A stretch of 64,000 bases of DNA. Origin: Paragorgia papillata (lineage: Eukaryota; Cnidaria; Anthozoa; Scleralcyonacea; Coralliidae). Where the stretch lies: positions 31,001 through 95,000 of the forward strand of contig JAWNZC010000311.1 in assembly GCA_035771165.1 (NCBI GenBank), given 5' to 3'. The notes under the pieces are model-generated. The model saw only the letters and a list, made by a program, of their open reading frames with translations, did no database searches and had not been told where the DNA came from. The position numbers were made by a program, and so were the translations under genes. This document shows positions 39,301 to 47,640 of the stretch, piece after piece; within the stretch, counting starts at the first letter, position 1, and every line of letters starts with the position of its first letter.

Positions 39301-40064
39301 GACCAAATATCTGCCATCTTTAGGTCGTCCTGGCTTGCGTTTGTTAACTGGGCGGTATGAATTTCAGGCGCCATATAGACGGGTGTACCGCGACATATTT
39401 CATCTGTTCTAGACTGCAAAAGGGACTGAGTTTGGGCGTCTAAAGACCTGCTTAACCCAAAGTCTGTAACCTTGCAGACAATAGGACACTTTGCGTACAT
39501 TTCAGCAACTGACGTTTCATCTTTATCACAGTAGTGCTGATTGGAAACTAATATATTGCTCGGTTTCAAATCTCTGTGAACTATGTTGTGCCTGTGTAGG
39601 TACTCTAAGCCAGTTACAGTATCTTTAAGGCACACTAGCAAAATATCAGCAAACGCTTCGAAGTTGAACTCACAGTCGACAAAATGATAGAAATCTTCAA
39701 GATTGCTCACCTTTTTCTCGGCCCCAAACGGACTGAACTCGAACCCTGCATACTCCATCATTAAGCTATACGGATTGTCGGAAAAACCAAGAAATGCTGG
39801 TATATTTGCATGCTTAATGCCATTAAGCATCTCTGCTTCTTTTAAGAAGCGACGTTTGGTGTCAATAGATTCGCCCTTCAGTTTCTTGACGACGACTTTT
39901 CGTGCTTCAACTCCATAGTTTGCCGAATATACAGTACCAAAGCTACCACTGCCAAGCTCTTGTTGATTTTTCAACAAACTCCAATCAAAAGCAGCCAATC
40001 CATGTTCTTTTTTTCGCCTTTTTACAATGGTTGGAACTCTGAAGCTCCCCGATATACCTGACAT
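28810..40064 (-). CDS. Kinase / cysteine protease-like / MULE transposase chimera
   Basis: Nine predicted exons on the minus strand: 39227-40064, 36857-37783, 35938-36012, 35447-35596, 35042-35178, 33941-33996, 32838-33283, 31110-32170 and 28810-30669. Junction phases are 1,1,1,1,0,2,1,0 and every one matches, giving 5550 nt and 1849 aa with no internal stop. All introns are GT-AG except the last, which needs a GC donor. Order: Ser/Thr-type kinase (1-330), protease-like region (about 380-560), acidic linker (590-730), conserved region (730-876), MULE catalytic core (876-1229), SWIM-like motif (about 1435-1452), 20-residue repeats, Cys-containing C-terminus. I recall similar chimeric gene models in corals. 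Phase agreement is strong support; transcription is not shown. Confidence 0.75.
29150..29735 (-). repeat. Coding 60-bp tandem repeat
   Basis: About ten 60-bp units inside exon 9, each encoding a 20-residue AQHNPAFQIPSAISGTAQV-like unit. The period is a multiple of three, and substitutions are mostly conservative (CGT for SGT, AQH kept), so the frame is preserved. Open frames on the plus strand here are shadows. Confidence 0.9.
31110..32170 (-). CDS. Exon 8 of chimera: MULE transposase core
   Basis: 353 codons. The RNase-H-like catalytic core is visible: FGADPTFN (first Asp, about residue 1049), KLHKIST...PPVFIGPVLMHQRKDW, ACGTDGEKAL (second Asp, about 1120), then LLRCFIHFKDNV, the usual MULE C/H region. 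MULE transposases cut and join element ends. The third acidic residue is expected after FYEWF, or within it, and is not assigned with certainty. The exon must leave at AAAAG|GCACGT to stay in phase with the next exon. The open frame upstream of 32170 is intronic. Confidence 0.75.
32503..32734. mobile_element. Foldback MITE (TTTTCCACTTCA arms)
   Basis: About 39-bp inverted arms (TTTTCCACTTCAACATTTCG against CGAAATGGTGAAGTGGAAAA, then CGCCGGCG cores) flank about 155 bp. It lies in the intron between exons 7 and 8 of the chimera. Confidence 0.7.
32838..33996 (-). CDS. Exons 6-7 of chimera: pre-transposase region
   Basis: Exon 6 (33941-33996, 56 nt) is Ser/Thr-rich (INTASKSATSIRS). Exon 7 (32838-33283) encodes about 148 residues with YKGDALTPAFAWENKPY, CVSTPVNI and KCDDMGVW. 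I recall this block in the coral chimeric proteins, always before the MULE core. The function is unknown. Confidence 0.65.
33312..33364. repeat. (TA)n microsatellite
   Basis: An almost pure TA array just upstream of exon 7 of the chimera, within the intron. Confidence 0.95.
33557..33760. mobile_element. Hairpin element and adjoining dispersed repeat
   Basis: 33557-33590 and 33663-33696 are near-perfect 34-bp inverted arms (ATAGAAACTTCAAGACTTTA type). Immediately after, 33697-33760 is a diverged copy of the 3567-3630 repeat (CCATAGGACCTGACTTATGG, then a TATAGAGTTCACTGG block). Confidence 0.65.
34188..34936. mobile_element. 0.75-kb foldback element with 220-260-bp arms
   Basis: The left half (about 34188-34452) and the right half (about 34678-34936) are imperfect inverted repeats. 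Landmarks in each are TCGGCTAGCCGAG, GGACACATTTCCTAGGAAAT, a C/G run, GAATGATTCCTTACAGGATA and AACAGCTAAATAT. It lies in the intron between exons 5 and 6 of the chimera. Confidence 0.7.
35042..36012 (-). CDS. Exons 3-5 of chimera: duplicated acidic linker exons
   Basis: Exons 35938-36012 (75 nt), 35447-35596 (150 nt) and 35042-35178 (137 nt). The first two are symmetric 1-1 exons; the third is 1-0. All start with an xNNHxDES motif. The second and third share ENNHDDESTPGYYNMQ-like sequence and similar flanking introns, so they arose by a local tandem duplication of about 420 bp. They encode an Asp/Asn/Glu-rich, probably disordered linker between protease and transposase parts. Confidence 0.65.
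36013..36856. other. Intron 2 of chimera, nothing recognised
   Basis: AT-rich intronic sequence. An open frame extends from exon 2 to 36765 only because no stop follows the donor for about 90 bp. Confidence 0.5.
36857..37783 (-). CDS. Exon 2 of chimera: kinase end and protease-like domain
   Basis: Begins with the kinase C-lobe end (LRVTEWWQLEEIFHLC, then SSRPTASEVFRRV). A second domain follows, with a candidate Cys nucleophile in TNACVFLAMGIGDAF (about residue 396) and a candidate His in YFLVDTHPVGEELGGDGNG (about 529). The Cys, then DxH followed by a Gly-rich turn, resembles herpesvirus tegument-type (C76) or OTU-like deubiquitinase folds. That is a motif-level inference, and no third catalytic residue is assigned. 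The acceptor is CGCAATAG|TTGG and the donor CAAG|GTACGT. An open frame extends upstream to 37880 but is not needed. Confidence 0.65.
37980..38449 (-). CDS. ORF nested in chimera intron 1, anthozoan family
   Basis: Starts at an ATG (MSDLSDELHKYCNFEKFKRD) and contains EEVVFTVHITNDVLKRWHDF, FSFVELLNVFL and a C-terminal helical, coiled-coil-like stretch (LTAAELEKALCDLKATKDAL). I recall this domain as the N-terminus of repeated coral proteins that also carry a kinase or coiled coil. The recognisable part ends near 37980, and the open frame runs on to a stop at 37874. It lies wholly in the predicted intron between kinase exon 1 and exon 2, on the same strand. Possibilities are a separate truncated gene, an alternative first exon, or a shuffled 5' exon. 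No donor in the right phase joins it to exon 2. Confidence 0.55.
38491..38510 (-). promoter_or_regulatory. E2F-like and ETS-like motifs before nested ORF
   Basis: GCGGGAAAA (E2F type, TTTTCCCGC on the minus strand) and CCGGAAGT (ETS type) lie 42-61 bp upstream of the ATG at 38449. This is compatible with the nested ORF having its own promoter. Motif resemblance only. Confidence 0.3.
39227..40064 (-). CDS. Exon 1 of chimera: protein kinase domain
   Basis: 279 codons plus one base. The start was chosen at the ATG just before SGISGSFRVPT: the open frame upstream overlaps a GC-rich promoter-like region and is not kinase-like. Kinase landmarks are all present: glycine loop GSGSFG (38-43), VVVK with K60, helix-C glutamate in LKEAEML (76-78), catalytic HRDLKPSN (163-170), DFG (201-203), and GTPVYMAPE (226-234). 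The exon lacks subdomain XI, which is supplied by the next exon (RPTASEV). The kinase therefore looks catalytically competent. The donor is TTTAG|GTGCTA; reading past it gives a diverged tail that stops at 39000. Confidence 0.8.
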
Positions 40065-40116
40065 CTTGGGTGTCAGAAAGAAAGCAACAAGCGCAAGAGG
40101 CCCGCCGGGCATAAAA

Positions 40117-40126
40117 GGCGCCAAAA
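40117..40126 (-). promoter_or_regulatory. E2F-like site before kinase start
   Basis: GGCGCCAAAA, a near-consensus E2F site, lies about 53 bp upstream of the chosen kinase ATG at 40064, inside a locally GC-rich stretch (40060-40200) that looks promoter-like. This supports a transcription start near here. Motif resemblance only. Confidence 0.35.
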
Positions 40127-40383
40127 TCGCCGGGATAAACGTGCGCATTCCAACAGGTGGGAAAATTGTCTTAACTGACCAAAAATCGCGGGCGCATTTG
40201 CTCTGTTTCTTTATTTTTGTTCGAAATGAGGTTCGTTCAGGTTTGAATGTTTTGTTAGCTGAAATAGTTGGTAAGCTGAAGAAGAGAAACCTTGGCGATT
40301 TAAAACTGGTTGTGATGACTTTCATGTGAGCTATATATTCCTATGATCGGAGTTACGGAAACCTTGGATTATTCGAGGAGAAT

Positions 40384-40465
40384 ATGCAACAAACATGGTT
40401 TTTCGTTTCGATGTGCATTTTGTTTGTGTCGACAAACTGTATAAACAGCAAAATACTACTAAAAG
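40384..40465 (+). CDS. Possible signal-peptide exon, divergent from kinase
   Basis: ATG then QQTWFFVSMCILFVSTNCIN, a good signal-peptide profile, ending at a consensus donor AAAAG|GTGAG. It is head-to-head with the chimera start (320 bp), which would make the GC-rich gap a bidirectional promoter. No following exon recognised. Confidence 0.3.
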
Positions 40466-40469
40466 GTGA

Positions 40470-41280
40470 GTTGAAGTATCTAGATCATATGTTTATCTTT
40501 AAAAATACTGTGTGAATTGTTAATATTGAAGCCCAATTGACGGTGTAAATTTATCGCCTATTTGCTTAATATCCTAAAAACAGTTAAAATCACTGCTTTT
40601 GAACGAGCCATAGTTAAAAATTTAGCCCTTTGCCACCCAAATTTTATTCTTTTAAACTATCCATAGTTCTTTGCTCCATCCACTGAAATAAATGACAACG
40701 TCCGGAAAAATCGATAACTTGCAGAAATTGCGATAACAGTCGCTTAGGAAATGTGCTTGAATTACCGTATATTGTTTGTTAATCGTCTAAATGAAACTTG
40801 ACAACTGCTTACAGGTTCTTGCAGTATGACTAAAACCAGTCTGTTTAAGAATCAACTGCATTTCCGAAGCCTAGGCGAACTGTAAAGTTTGCCCATTTTC
40901 GGTACACAATTTTGTCAGCTATAAAAAGCGACGAAAGCCAATAAATTTAAATTTTCGCCTATTCCACCAATTTTTTTTTCTATCAAAGTATGCCCTCGAT
41001 CCTAGTTATTAACATGGTACCAGTGTCTGAGTTTTAAAAAATCGTAAACACTCTGATTTTACGCTTTGAATTCGAGTCACTTGGAGCCGCCATTTTGGAT
41101 TTGGGACTTTCCCTGGTGGCAGCACAGTGGGTGGCAGTGGTGCTTTGGTGTGTCATCAGTACGTGAAGTGTATGTTCGAACTGACATCCGCAACTATGAG
41201 AACAGAAACGGTAGAAATCATTTTGGCACTCATATACATGATTGTATATTTATTCCTTCCACATGATGTAGCTGGTAGTG
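40470..41280. other. No recognised gene
   Basis: No supported ORF, repeat or site. May hold the first intron of the plus-strand exon at 40384. Confidence 0.35.
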
Positions 41281-41282
41281 GT

Positions 41283-42711
41283 TTATAGATTTTGGAACTT
41301 TAATTGCTTTAATAGCCTTATTATGCTTTGACCACAATTGTGCGAAGTTGGATGCCTGTGTGTGTGCACTGTTCTATAATCATCTATTATTAAAATTAAT
41401 AACCATTCATTTTTGTATTCATCCTCCAGGAAGGCTTCAACGTTTTGTTTATGGTTTTTGGCAAGGGAATTTAAAGAATTAGTAACTGATCTCCTGCAAC
41501 AACTATTTCCTAACTGATTTTCTGTGTCAACCCCTTCTTGATTTAAATGACTGCTGTGAATGTATAGCCCATGATCAACCTGCAGAGGGTTACACTGCTG
41601 GCTGAGACAATAACATAGTTTATAAATAATAGATACTGTTCTTTTCTTGTTTAGGTTTATTCGCTGTTTGGAATGATGAGGTGCTGTAACAGCAGCAAGA
41701 ATGGTATCAAACAGTGTTGGAGCACCAGCAGACATACACATTAATCTGAACTGCTCAGGGTCATATTCTGGACATTTTTTTTTCATGACAAAGTCCTTAT
41801 GGATGAAATTCTTTATTATTGTTAATTCTTCTCTTATATCAAATCCTGTTAACTAAATTAAAAATGTAATTCGTAAATAATTATGAATCAATGCTATAAT
41901 TTTTTAGGCGTGGATTATAAATTAAGTACCATATTTTCTCTATTAAGCCACTGGGCCAAGGGTTTAAAAGGGTTTAATAATTTTAGGCCTTCAAGTGTGT
42001 GTGTGTGGGTGTGGGGGGCATTGGTTCAATTAGGAAGGGGTTCGTTTAACTACCAAAATCTAAAGGAACTCCTTGCAACTCTAAAAAAAAAAACAAAGAG
42101 CAGAAGCTTCCTTAAATTCCATTTACATGTAATAAAAATGGCTCAGCCTATATGAAAACATCCCCATCTCCTCAAAAACACCACCAGGTAAAACAACTTC
42201 TCTGTTAGGGCCTCACCGAATAATACCAAAACACGTTTCTTCAGTTTCCCATTCGAGTATATTTATCATCTCTGGATTTATAGCGCATTCTTTGTTACTG
42301 TGGGCTTTAAATTTTGCAGCTGTGGGCTTCCTTGGTCGACCTTTCTGTCTTAACTTAGATCCGACATGCTGTAAAAAGACTTTAATTAATGAGAGTCCAG
42401 CTCCCCAGCACTTTCTTATAAAAGTAGAGGAATATAAAGGATAGTTTTTCTGTGGCGGTTTATAGTTCTGACACAATATATAATTGCATATTTATTTCTG
42501 AATTATCGGACGTCTCGTCTCAGATATACCGAAGCAGCTTGTAATTGACGACGTTGTAATGACGTGTATTTACGTCGACTAAAAACACTTTGGAGTGAGT
42601 TTTTTTTCTGCCACAAATCATACATTGTTCAACAGACAATGTAGTTCTCCAAAACAGAAGTAAACAAATAAAAACCAGAAGAAATTTCGCCGTCGGAAGT
42701 GAACTTTTCAT
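41283..42711 (-). pseudogene. Unnamed anthozoan gene fragments
   Basis: Three minus-strand blocks. The first (about 42535-42711) starts at an ATG, has a hydrophobic run, and then CMICGRKKTHSKVFLVD, a possible zinc knuckle. The second (42213-42476) includes GRPRKPTAAKFK. The third (41283-41853) contains CMSAGAPTLFDTILAAV and IIYKLCYCLSQQCNP, which I recall from repeated anthozoan proteins, and stops at 41283. Donor and acceptor phases between blocks do not agree by eye, and the usual longer C-terminus is missing. I therefore treat it as truncated or broken. Function unknown. Confidence 0.5.
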
Positions 42712-42738
42712 TTTTGTTTGTTTATATTTTCGAATTAA

Positions 42739-42772
42739 CCGCGAGAAAAGCGGGAAATCCCGCATCTCGCGG
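42739..42772. promoter_or_regulatory. GC-rich palindrome with E2F-like cores
   Basis: CCGCGAGA and TCTCGCGG flank GCGGGAAATCCCGC, a symmetric pair of E2F-like half sites, 28 bp upstream of the ATG at 42711. A GC-rich stretch continues to about 42860. Probably a promoter for the minus-strand gene. Confidence 0.4.
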
Positions 42773-43028
42773 TTTACGGGGCAGTTTCGTGTCTGCGTGG
42801 TTGCTTAGTTTCGCGCATGCTCAGACAATTTTCCCACCTGTTGCGCATTCCGCCATGTTGGACGAGCGGAAAATGTGGGAGTCTGGTGACGAATACCGAT
42901 CTTGCCCGAGTCGTCAAATTTGAAGCCCTCGGATGACGATCGTATTTACTCGGAGTAAAATTTGAGTGTCAGAAATGAACAGAGCTTGTCTAAAGCTTCA
43001 TTGTGATACCAAACATGCTATGTTTTCT

Positions 43029-43247
43029 TCAAATGACTTCTTTGTAGGAAGCGTCAAACTTTATGGATTTTCGAAGAATAGGATGCTGCTCAAAAAAAGG
43101 AAATTTTGAGGCTTGTTTTATTTTTTTAACAGTATTATCCTTGGGTGGAATTCCTCGTTCAACTGATGCCTGGAGTTTTGGTCTCAAATCTGTTCTTTTT
43201 GGTTTTGGAAGTTTAAGCTTAGATTTTCGATTATTTGGGAATTTCAA
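43029..43247 (-). CDS. Hypothetical basic ORF
   Basis: A short Lys/Pro-rich open frame (KSKLKLPKPKRTDLRPK). The composition could be a nuclear protein's terminal exon, but no family or splice partner is seen. Weak. Confidence 0.2.
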   Translation of the reverse strand: MKFPNNRKSKLKLPKPKRTDLRPKLQASVERGIPPKDNTVKKIKQASKFPFFEQHPILRKSIKFDASYKEVI

Positions 43248-43379
43248 CGAGGCATCTCAGGCCAACAACATGCGTTTGGACTTATGCATGGACATAAAAT
43301 ACATTAAGAAGCGAAGGGAATATTCACATTATTTGACATTTCAAAGTTTGTACTTTGTCTATAAATGGAGGTGATTAGT

Positions 43380-44160
43380 ATGGTCGACAAATTTAGGCTT
43401 AAGGATGTGCCAGTCAGTGCCAGCTTACAAAGACAAGAGAGGTAGCTAAATTTTATAATGTAAGGAATGTAAACAGTCGAAATTATTTGCTATTTGTAGC
43501 ATGGTGCTAGAGTTTTGATACTTTTAATATATTTTCTAATTGTTTCTTTGAGAAATCCACAATAATGGGTTGAAAAAAAACAATATTGGGTTCATTTTAA
43601 TTGTATGTATCTAGCAGCCTGGCACTGACATCAGGATGTGTATTTTTTTTTGTTCTGGTTTACATAGTATATGTCTTTAATAACATTTACCGTGTGACCT
43701 TATAACAGTCTGGAAAATGTCTACTTGATGTCTTCGCCAGATTACCTTAAATCATTTGTTGTGTACTACAGATATATTTTAACAGTACTGGTTTAATGAA
43801 GTCAATGGTACAGTCAAAACTAGTGTGGTTTTTGCAAATAAATTCTAGTTGCTGAAGATTGAAATCATATTTTACTGTCACATGTATATATAAATCAATT
43901 TGCATGTACACAAATGCTATTTTGGCCTGCTTTTACAGGTATTGGCATGATCAGTCTAATCGTCAAATATTATACGCTAGCCTTTACAGTAGCTGATAGT
44001 AACAACGAATGATGGTACATTGATAGATGCATCAACAAGTCACAATCTATTTTTCTGGTTCTGGTTGATAGTAATTCCTGGTTTATTAACTATATGTACA
44101 TGGACTTGGCTGCAGAGCCACACTATTAATGACTTTGTTGATTCTTAGCCCCATTAATAA
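43380..44160. other. No recognised gene
   Basis: Unique-looking AT-rich DNA with T runs. Nothing supported. Confidence 0.4.
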
Positions 44161-44400
44161 CATGTACAGTATCAATATGAGCCTGGCTATATTGACAGTA
44201 TTAATACGAGTCCGGCTGCATGTACATATACAGTATCAATATGAGTCTGGCTACATGGACAGTATTAATACGAGTCCGGCTACATGTACATATACAGTAT
44301 CAATATGAGTCTGGCTATATGGACATTAATACGAGCCCAGCTGCATGTACATATACAGTATCTATATGAGTCTGGCTTCAGATACCTACATTGGACATGT
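44161..44400. repeat. 64-bp tandem repeat (about 3.7 copies)
   Basis: CAGTATCAATATGAG recurs at 44167, 44231, 44295 and (shorter by 3) 44356. The unit pairs two similar halves (TATCAATATGAGTCTGGCT and TATTAATACGAGTCCGGCT), so the ancestral unit was probably about 32 bp. Confidence 0.85.
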
Positions 44401-45976
44401 TGACAAGGCCCAGGCCACTATTACTTCATGTTTTAGTTGCTTCTAAGCCATGTTTATACCAGTGTGGCTAAATTGACAGACCCCTCTATTACAATACTGA
44501 ATTTCCTTGCTAAAATTTGGGCCGGCCTACTGAGTTAGCTGGCATCTCATTCATGCGAGGTTAACTGGGACAGAAATTTCCTACATGAACTGGTTACATG
44601 GTTTTATTATTACAAATACTAGTGTTAGATGTGTATAGCCATTGTTGATGAAAATTTATTTTTATTATGAACCAATGTTTTTATCAAAAACTGACAGTAT
44701 AATGTTGTAAATGTTAAGTTACTAAATGTATGTACTGTTTAAGAGTTTATTTGAAAAAAAAGTGGGGTTTTTTTATATTTCACGCTGTAAGCAGGATAGT
44801 TTTTCCGCAAACACAAATTTTAAAGCCAAACTGCCTGGTATCATTTTATCCCATATTGTTGTTCATATTTCTAACACTTTAATCGAAACTTATACTCTTA
44901 GTTAGACCTCTTAGTTAGACTATAGATAAAAGCTATACAAGCACAAAGTCAATGCAGTTGTTTCATCGTTTGACTTTAGAAATTTCCCCACCAAACTCCA
45001 AATCAAAATATATAAAGAATGCATAAAACAAAACAAAACATAGAGTTTGAAGCTACACTGTAGAGATTTTACTGAGCAATTTAATCTGTATTTACTAGCC
45101 AAACTTCTCTGAAATCATAGATACCTTTGTACACCTCAACTCATTTTCAATAAAATGTAATTCATGCTGCTGCGTCTAGAAAGAAACGTTTATACACCGC
45201 TCTTTTCGCGAAAAAGAACCCCCCATCTTTTTTCTGTTTTAGTGCGCGCTTCCGTTGGCCAATAGTAACGTCAACTGTTGAATCCCGGCGATTTTTGGCC
45301 CTTTCGTGCCCGGCCCGGTGCGGTTACACAAAGTCCAGGAGCTTCCGACACATGCATTTATTGACTTACGTAAGTCAAGTGTTAACAGCTGGATAAAATT
45401 ATTTCTTCAGTAACATGATTGCGCCGCAAACACATTTACCTCGGCTACTGTACTTGTATCTAACCCTTAATTTAAGTAATAATAGAATAGAAATAATATA
45501 GAATAGTATATATAGTCAAACTGTATGAACACAAACTCAAGAATATTTTAATGTGCCTAGTCTACACAATTTTTTGACTACGGGCATCCCACAATTTTCG
45601 CGGCAGGTCTAGTTTCCTGATGACAGCTTTTGACAAGGTCTGTTTTATATACCTTCTGATTTAATCACAACTCCGAGAGGAATAATAGGCAACGCCGATT
45701 CTTGTATGTTTTAAACTTTTAATTCGTTTTCCACAACAGAATGAACGGATTAATTTATCAAATTATGAAATTTGATTGCAATCATTTGTGATCTTAAAAT
45801 ATTCCGAGCAAAACGCGTGTCACCCAGTGTGAGATTTCAGATAGATAGCTATTGTAAAGAATATTCCGCGTAAATAAATGTGCGTAAAAGTAAAGAAAAA
45901 CACCCACAAAGAAAATATAAAACTGCGCACGTAACTCACTGGTGCATAAGGTCTGTTTGGCACATTGACTAGACTA
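44401..45976. other. No recognised gene
   Basis: AT-rich with a GC-richer patch at 45245-45330. No supported ORF or repeat. Confidence 0.4.
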
Positions 45977-46480
45977 TACAGCAGAAACAAGCGACATATA
46001 TTTTACTTTTAATACTTTATTTTACTTTACTTTACTTTATTTTGCTTTAGTCTTAATGCGTAAACAGATTGGTTATTCCTTTGTCTTTGTCTCCCCGATT
46101 CCCCCATTTCTCCCCGATTCCCCCTTTTCTGATTCCCCGATTCCCCCATTCCCCGATTCCCCGATTCCCCGATTCCCCGATTCCCCGATTCCCCCATTCC
46201 CCGATTCCCCGATTCCCCGATTCCCCGATTCCCCCATTCCCCCATTCCCCGATTCCCCGATTCCCCGATTCCCCCATTCCCCCATTCCCCGATTCCCCGA
46301 TTCCCCCATTCCCCGATTCCCCGATTCCCCGATTCCCCCATTCCCCGATTCCCCCATTCCCCCATTCCCCCATTCCCCGATTCCCCCATTCCCCCATTCC
46401 CCGATTCCCCCATTCCCCGATTCCCCCATTCCCCCATTCCCCGATTCCCCGATTCCCCGTTCCCCCTTTTAAAGATAGCC
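45977..46480. repeat. Inverted copy of the octamer-array cassette
   Basis: Reverse-orientation copy of 26986-27703. It has the same flank (AGCAGAAACAAGCGACATAT, then TTTACTTTACTTTA), an array of CCCCGATT/CCCCCATT octamers of about 45 units (46095-46460), and the same end (CCCCCTTTTAAAGATAGCC). After that point the two copies diverge. No DUF6589-like coding sequence follows. Confidence 0.9.
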
Positions 46481-46499
46481 GTAGCCATCGCGATCGCAA

Positions 46500-46770
46500 A
46501 GGATAATAAGATTTAATTGCGACATGATCAACAGCAACAAAAAAGAAACCGAACGAAACGGCCAAACAAAAGTCTTATTTGTAATCCATGTATTGACACT
46601 CCCACAGAGCAGCGACAACACTTGTGATCTATCACCCCTCCCTCATTGAAAATTATTTTACTGCCCATATTCTGGGCAGTCACATGACCACAACGAACCA
46701 GGGTCTTTGCTCCAGCCACGTGTTAGGGGCGCCGAGCAAAGAGCCTGGGTACGAGGTTGTGTTGTGTCTT
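46500..46770. repeat. Dispersed repeat, inverted relative of 3633-3715
   Basis: 46685-46760 (ACGAACCAGGGTCTTTGCTC to AAAGAGCCTGGGTACGAGGT) is the reverse complement of about 3633-3708 with few changes. Low coding potential. Confidence 0.6.
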
Positions 46771-47034
46771 GGCTGAAGAAAGAAGGCCTAGATAAACTTG
46801 TGGACATTATTTGTGGACATTAAACTTGTGGACATTATTTACAATGAAAAACTTTCTGCAATAAAAGCAAGTGTGTCACAGCCTTTCGTCGATGTTTTCA
46901 TCTGAAGTGAACACGATAGTTTTCCTTGTTTTTTTAAAAAAAAATCCCCAAAAGAACAATGAACAGAGGTATAAATATAAATTGTTAAAACGCATGTAAT
47001 TAATTTAGTACATTCTTTGAAATTGACTAATTTG

Positions 47035-47215
47035 TCGGCCGGGGGTGGGGCATTTGTTTTGCTTTTTCGTCCCAAGGGTGGGGCATTGTTCCTTTTTTTT
47101 TGCCCTGCCCCCGGGCATTTGCACGAAAAAAATGAAAATTTACCAATGCCCGGGGGTTGTCCCGGGGGGGGATGATCGCAGCTGGAATTGACTGATGCAC
47201 AAGGCATTGTTTTTT
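47035..47215. repeat. Inverted copy of the 234-445 repeat
   Basis: Shares CCCCGGGCATTTG blocks, a G run and GATCGCAGCTGGAATTGACT with the first repeat of the window, in opposite orientation. Confidence 0.6.
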
Positions 47216-47339
47216 TAAATTTGTATCGACATGTAATATACATTGGTTTGAAGTATTATATCCATATGGGGTAAGCATTAGTTGCTGATTTATACCTTTT
47301 ACACCAGTTTTAAACTGGTACTATACTTATGTGACCATA

Positions 47340-47640
47340 TTGGAAGCATGGGTGGTGAAGAGTTTCCTGACCACTGTGATCCAAAGTTATAAGCTTGATT
47401 GGATGGCATTAGTGCTTGGATGGGTGACCACTTTGGACACCTTGTCACAGGCTTGAGCTTGGAACTCGTGTGAGTAGAGTTATTGTAGTTTATCTCTCCT
47501 GTGCTTCAAGGGTTTTTCCAGGTTCTCTGGTTTTCTCCCCTCCATAAAATCAACAATTCAATCTTAGGAGAACAACCTTGTAAGGGACCTTGAGTCCTAT
47601 TGTTGTTTCTCCAGTATCAGGTACAAATGTTAATAAATAA
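47340..47640 (+). mobile_element. 5S-like SINE
   Basis: 47391-47454 resembles the 3' part of 5S rRNA: an A-box-like AAGCTTGATTGGATGG, an intermediate ATTAGTG, and a C-box CTTGGATGGGTGACC, ending near GGCTT. The order is right and the spacing about 5 bp short. A unique body with CCAGGTTCTCTGGTTTTCTC follows, and an AT-rich tail of TTAATAAATAAAATATAT type. This architecture (5S-type Pol III promoter, body, short-repeat tail) fits a SINE3-like element. It is not a functional 5S gene. Confidence 0.5.

Noticed and set aside
40027..40329. 100-aa plus-strand ORF over the kinase start
   Set aside because: Antisense to kinase exon 1 and its GC-rich promoter; no coding pattern of its own.
46027..46565. 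ORFs across the C-rich array
   Set aside because: Same 8-bp array in inverted orientation; no gene.
47391..47454. A genuine 5S rRNA gene
   Set aside because: Spacing is short, many positions differ, and the 5' half is not recognisable. It is better read as a SINE head.
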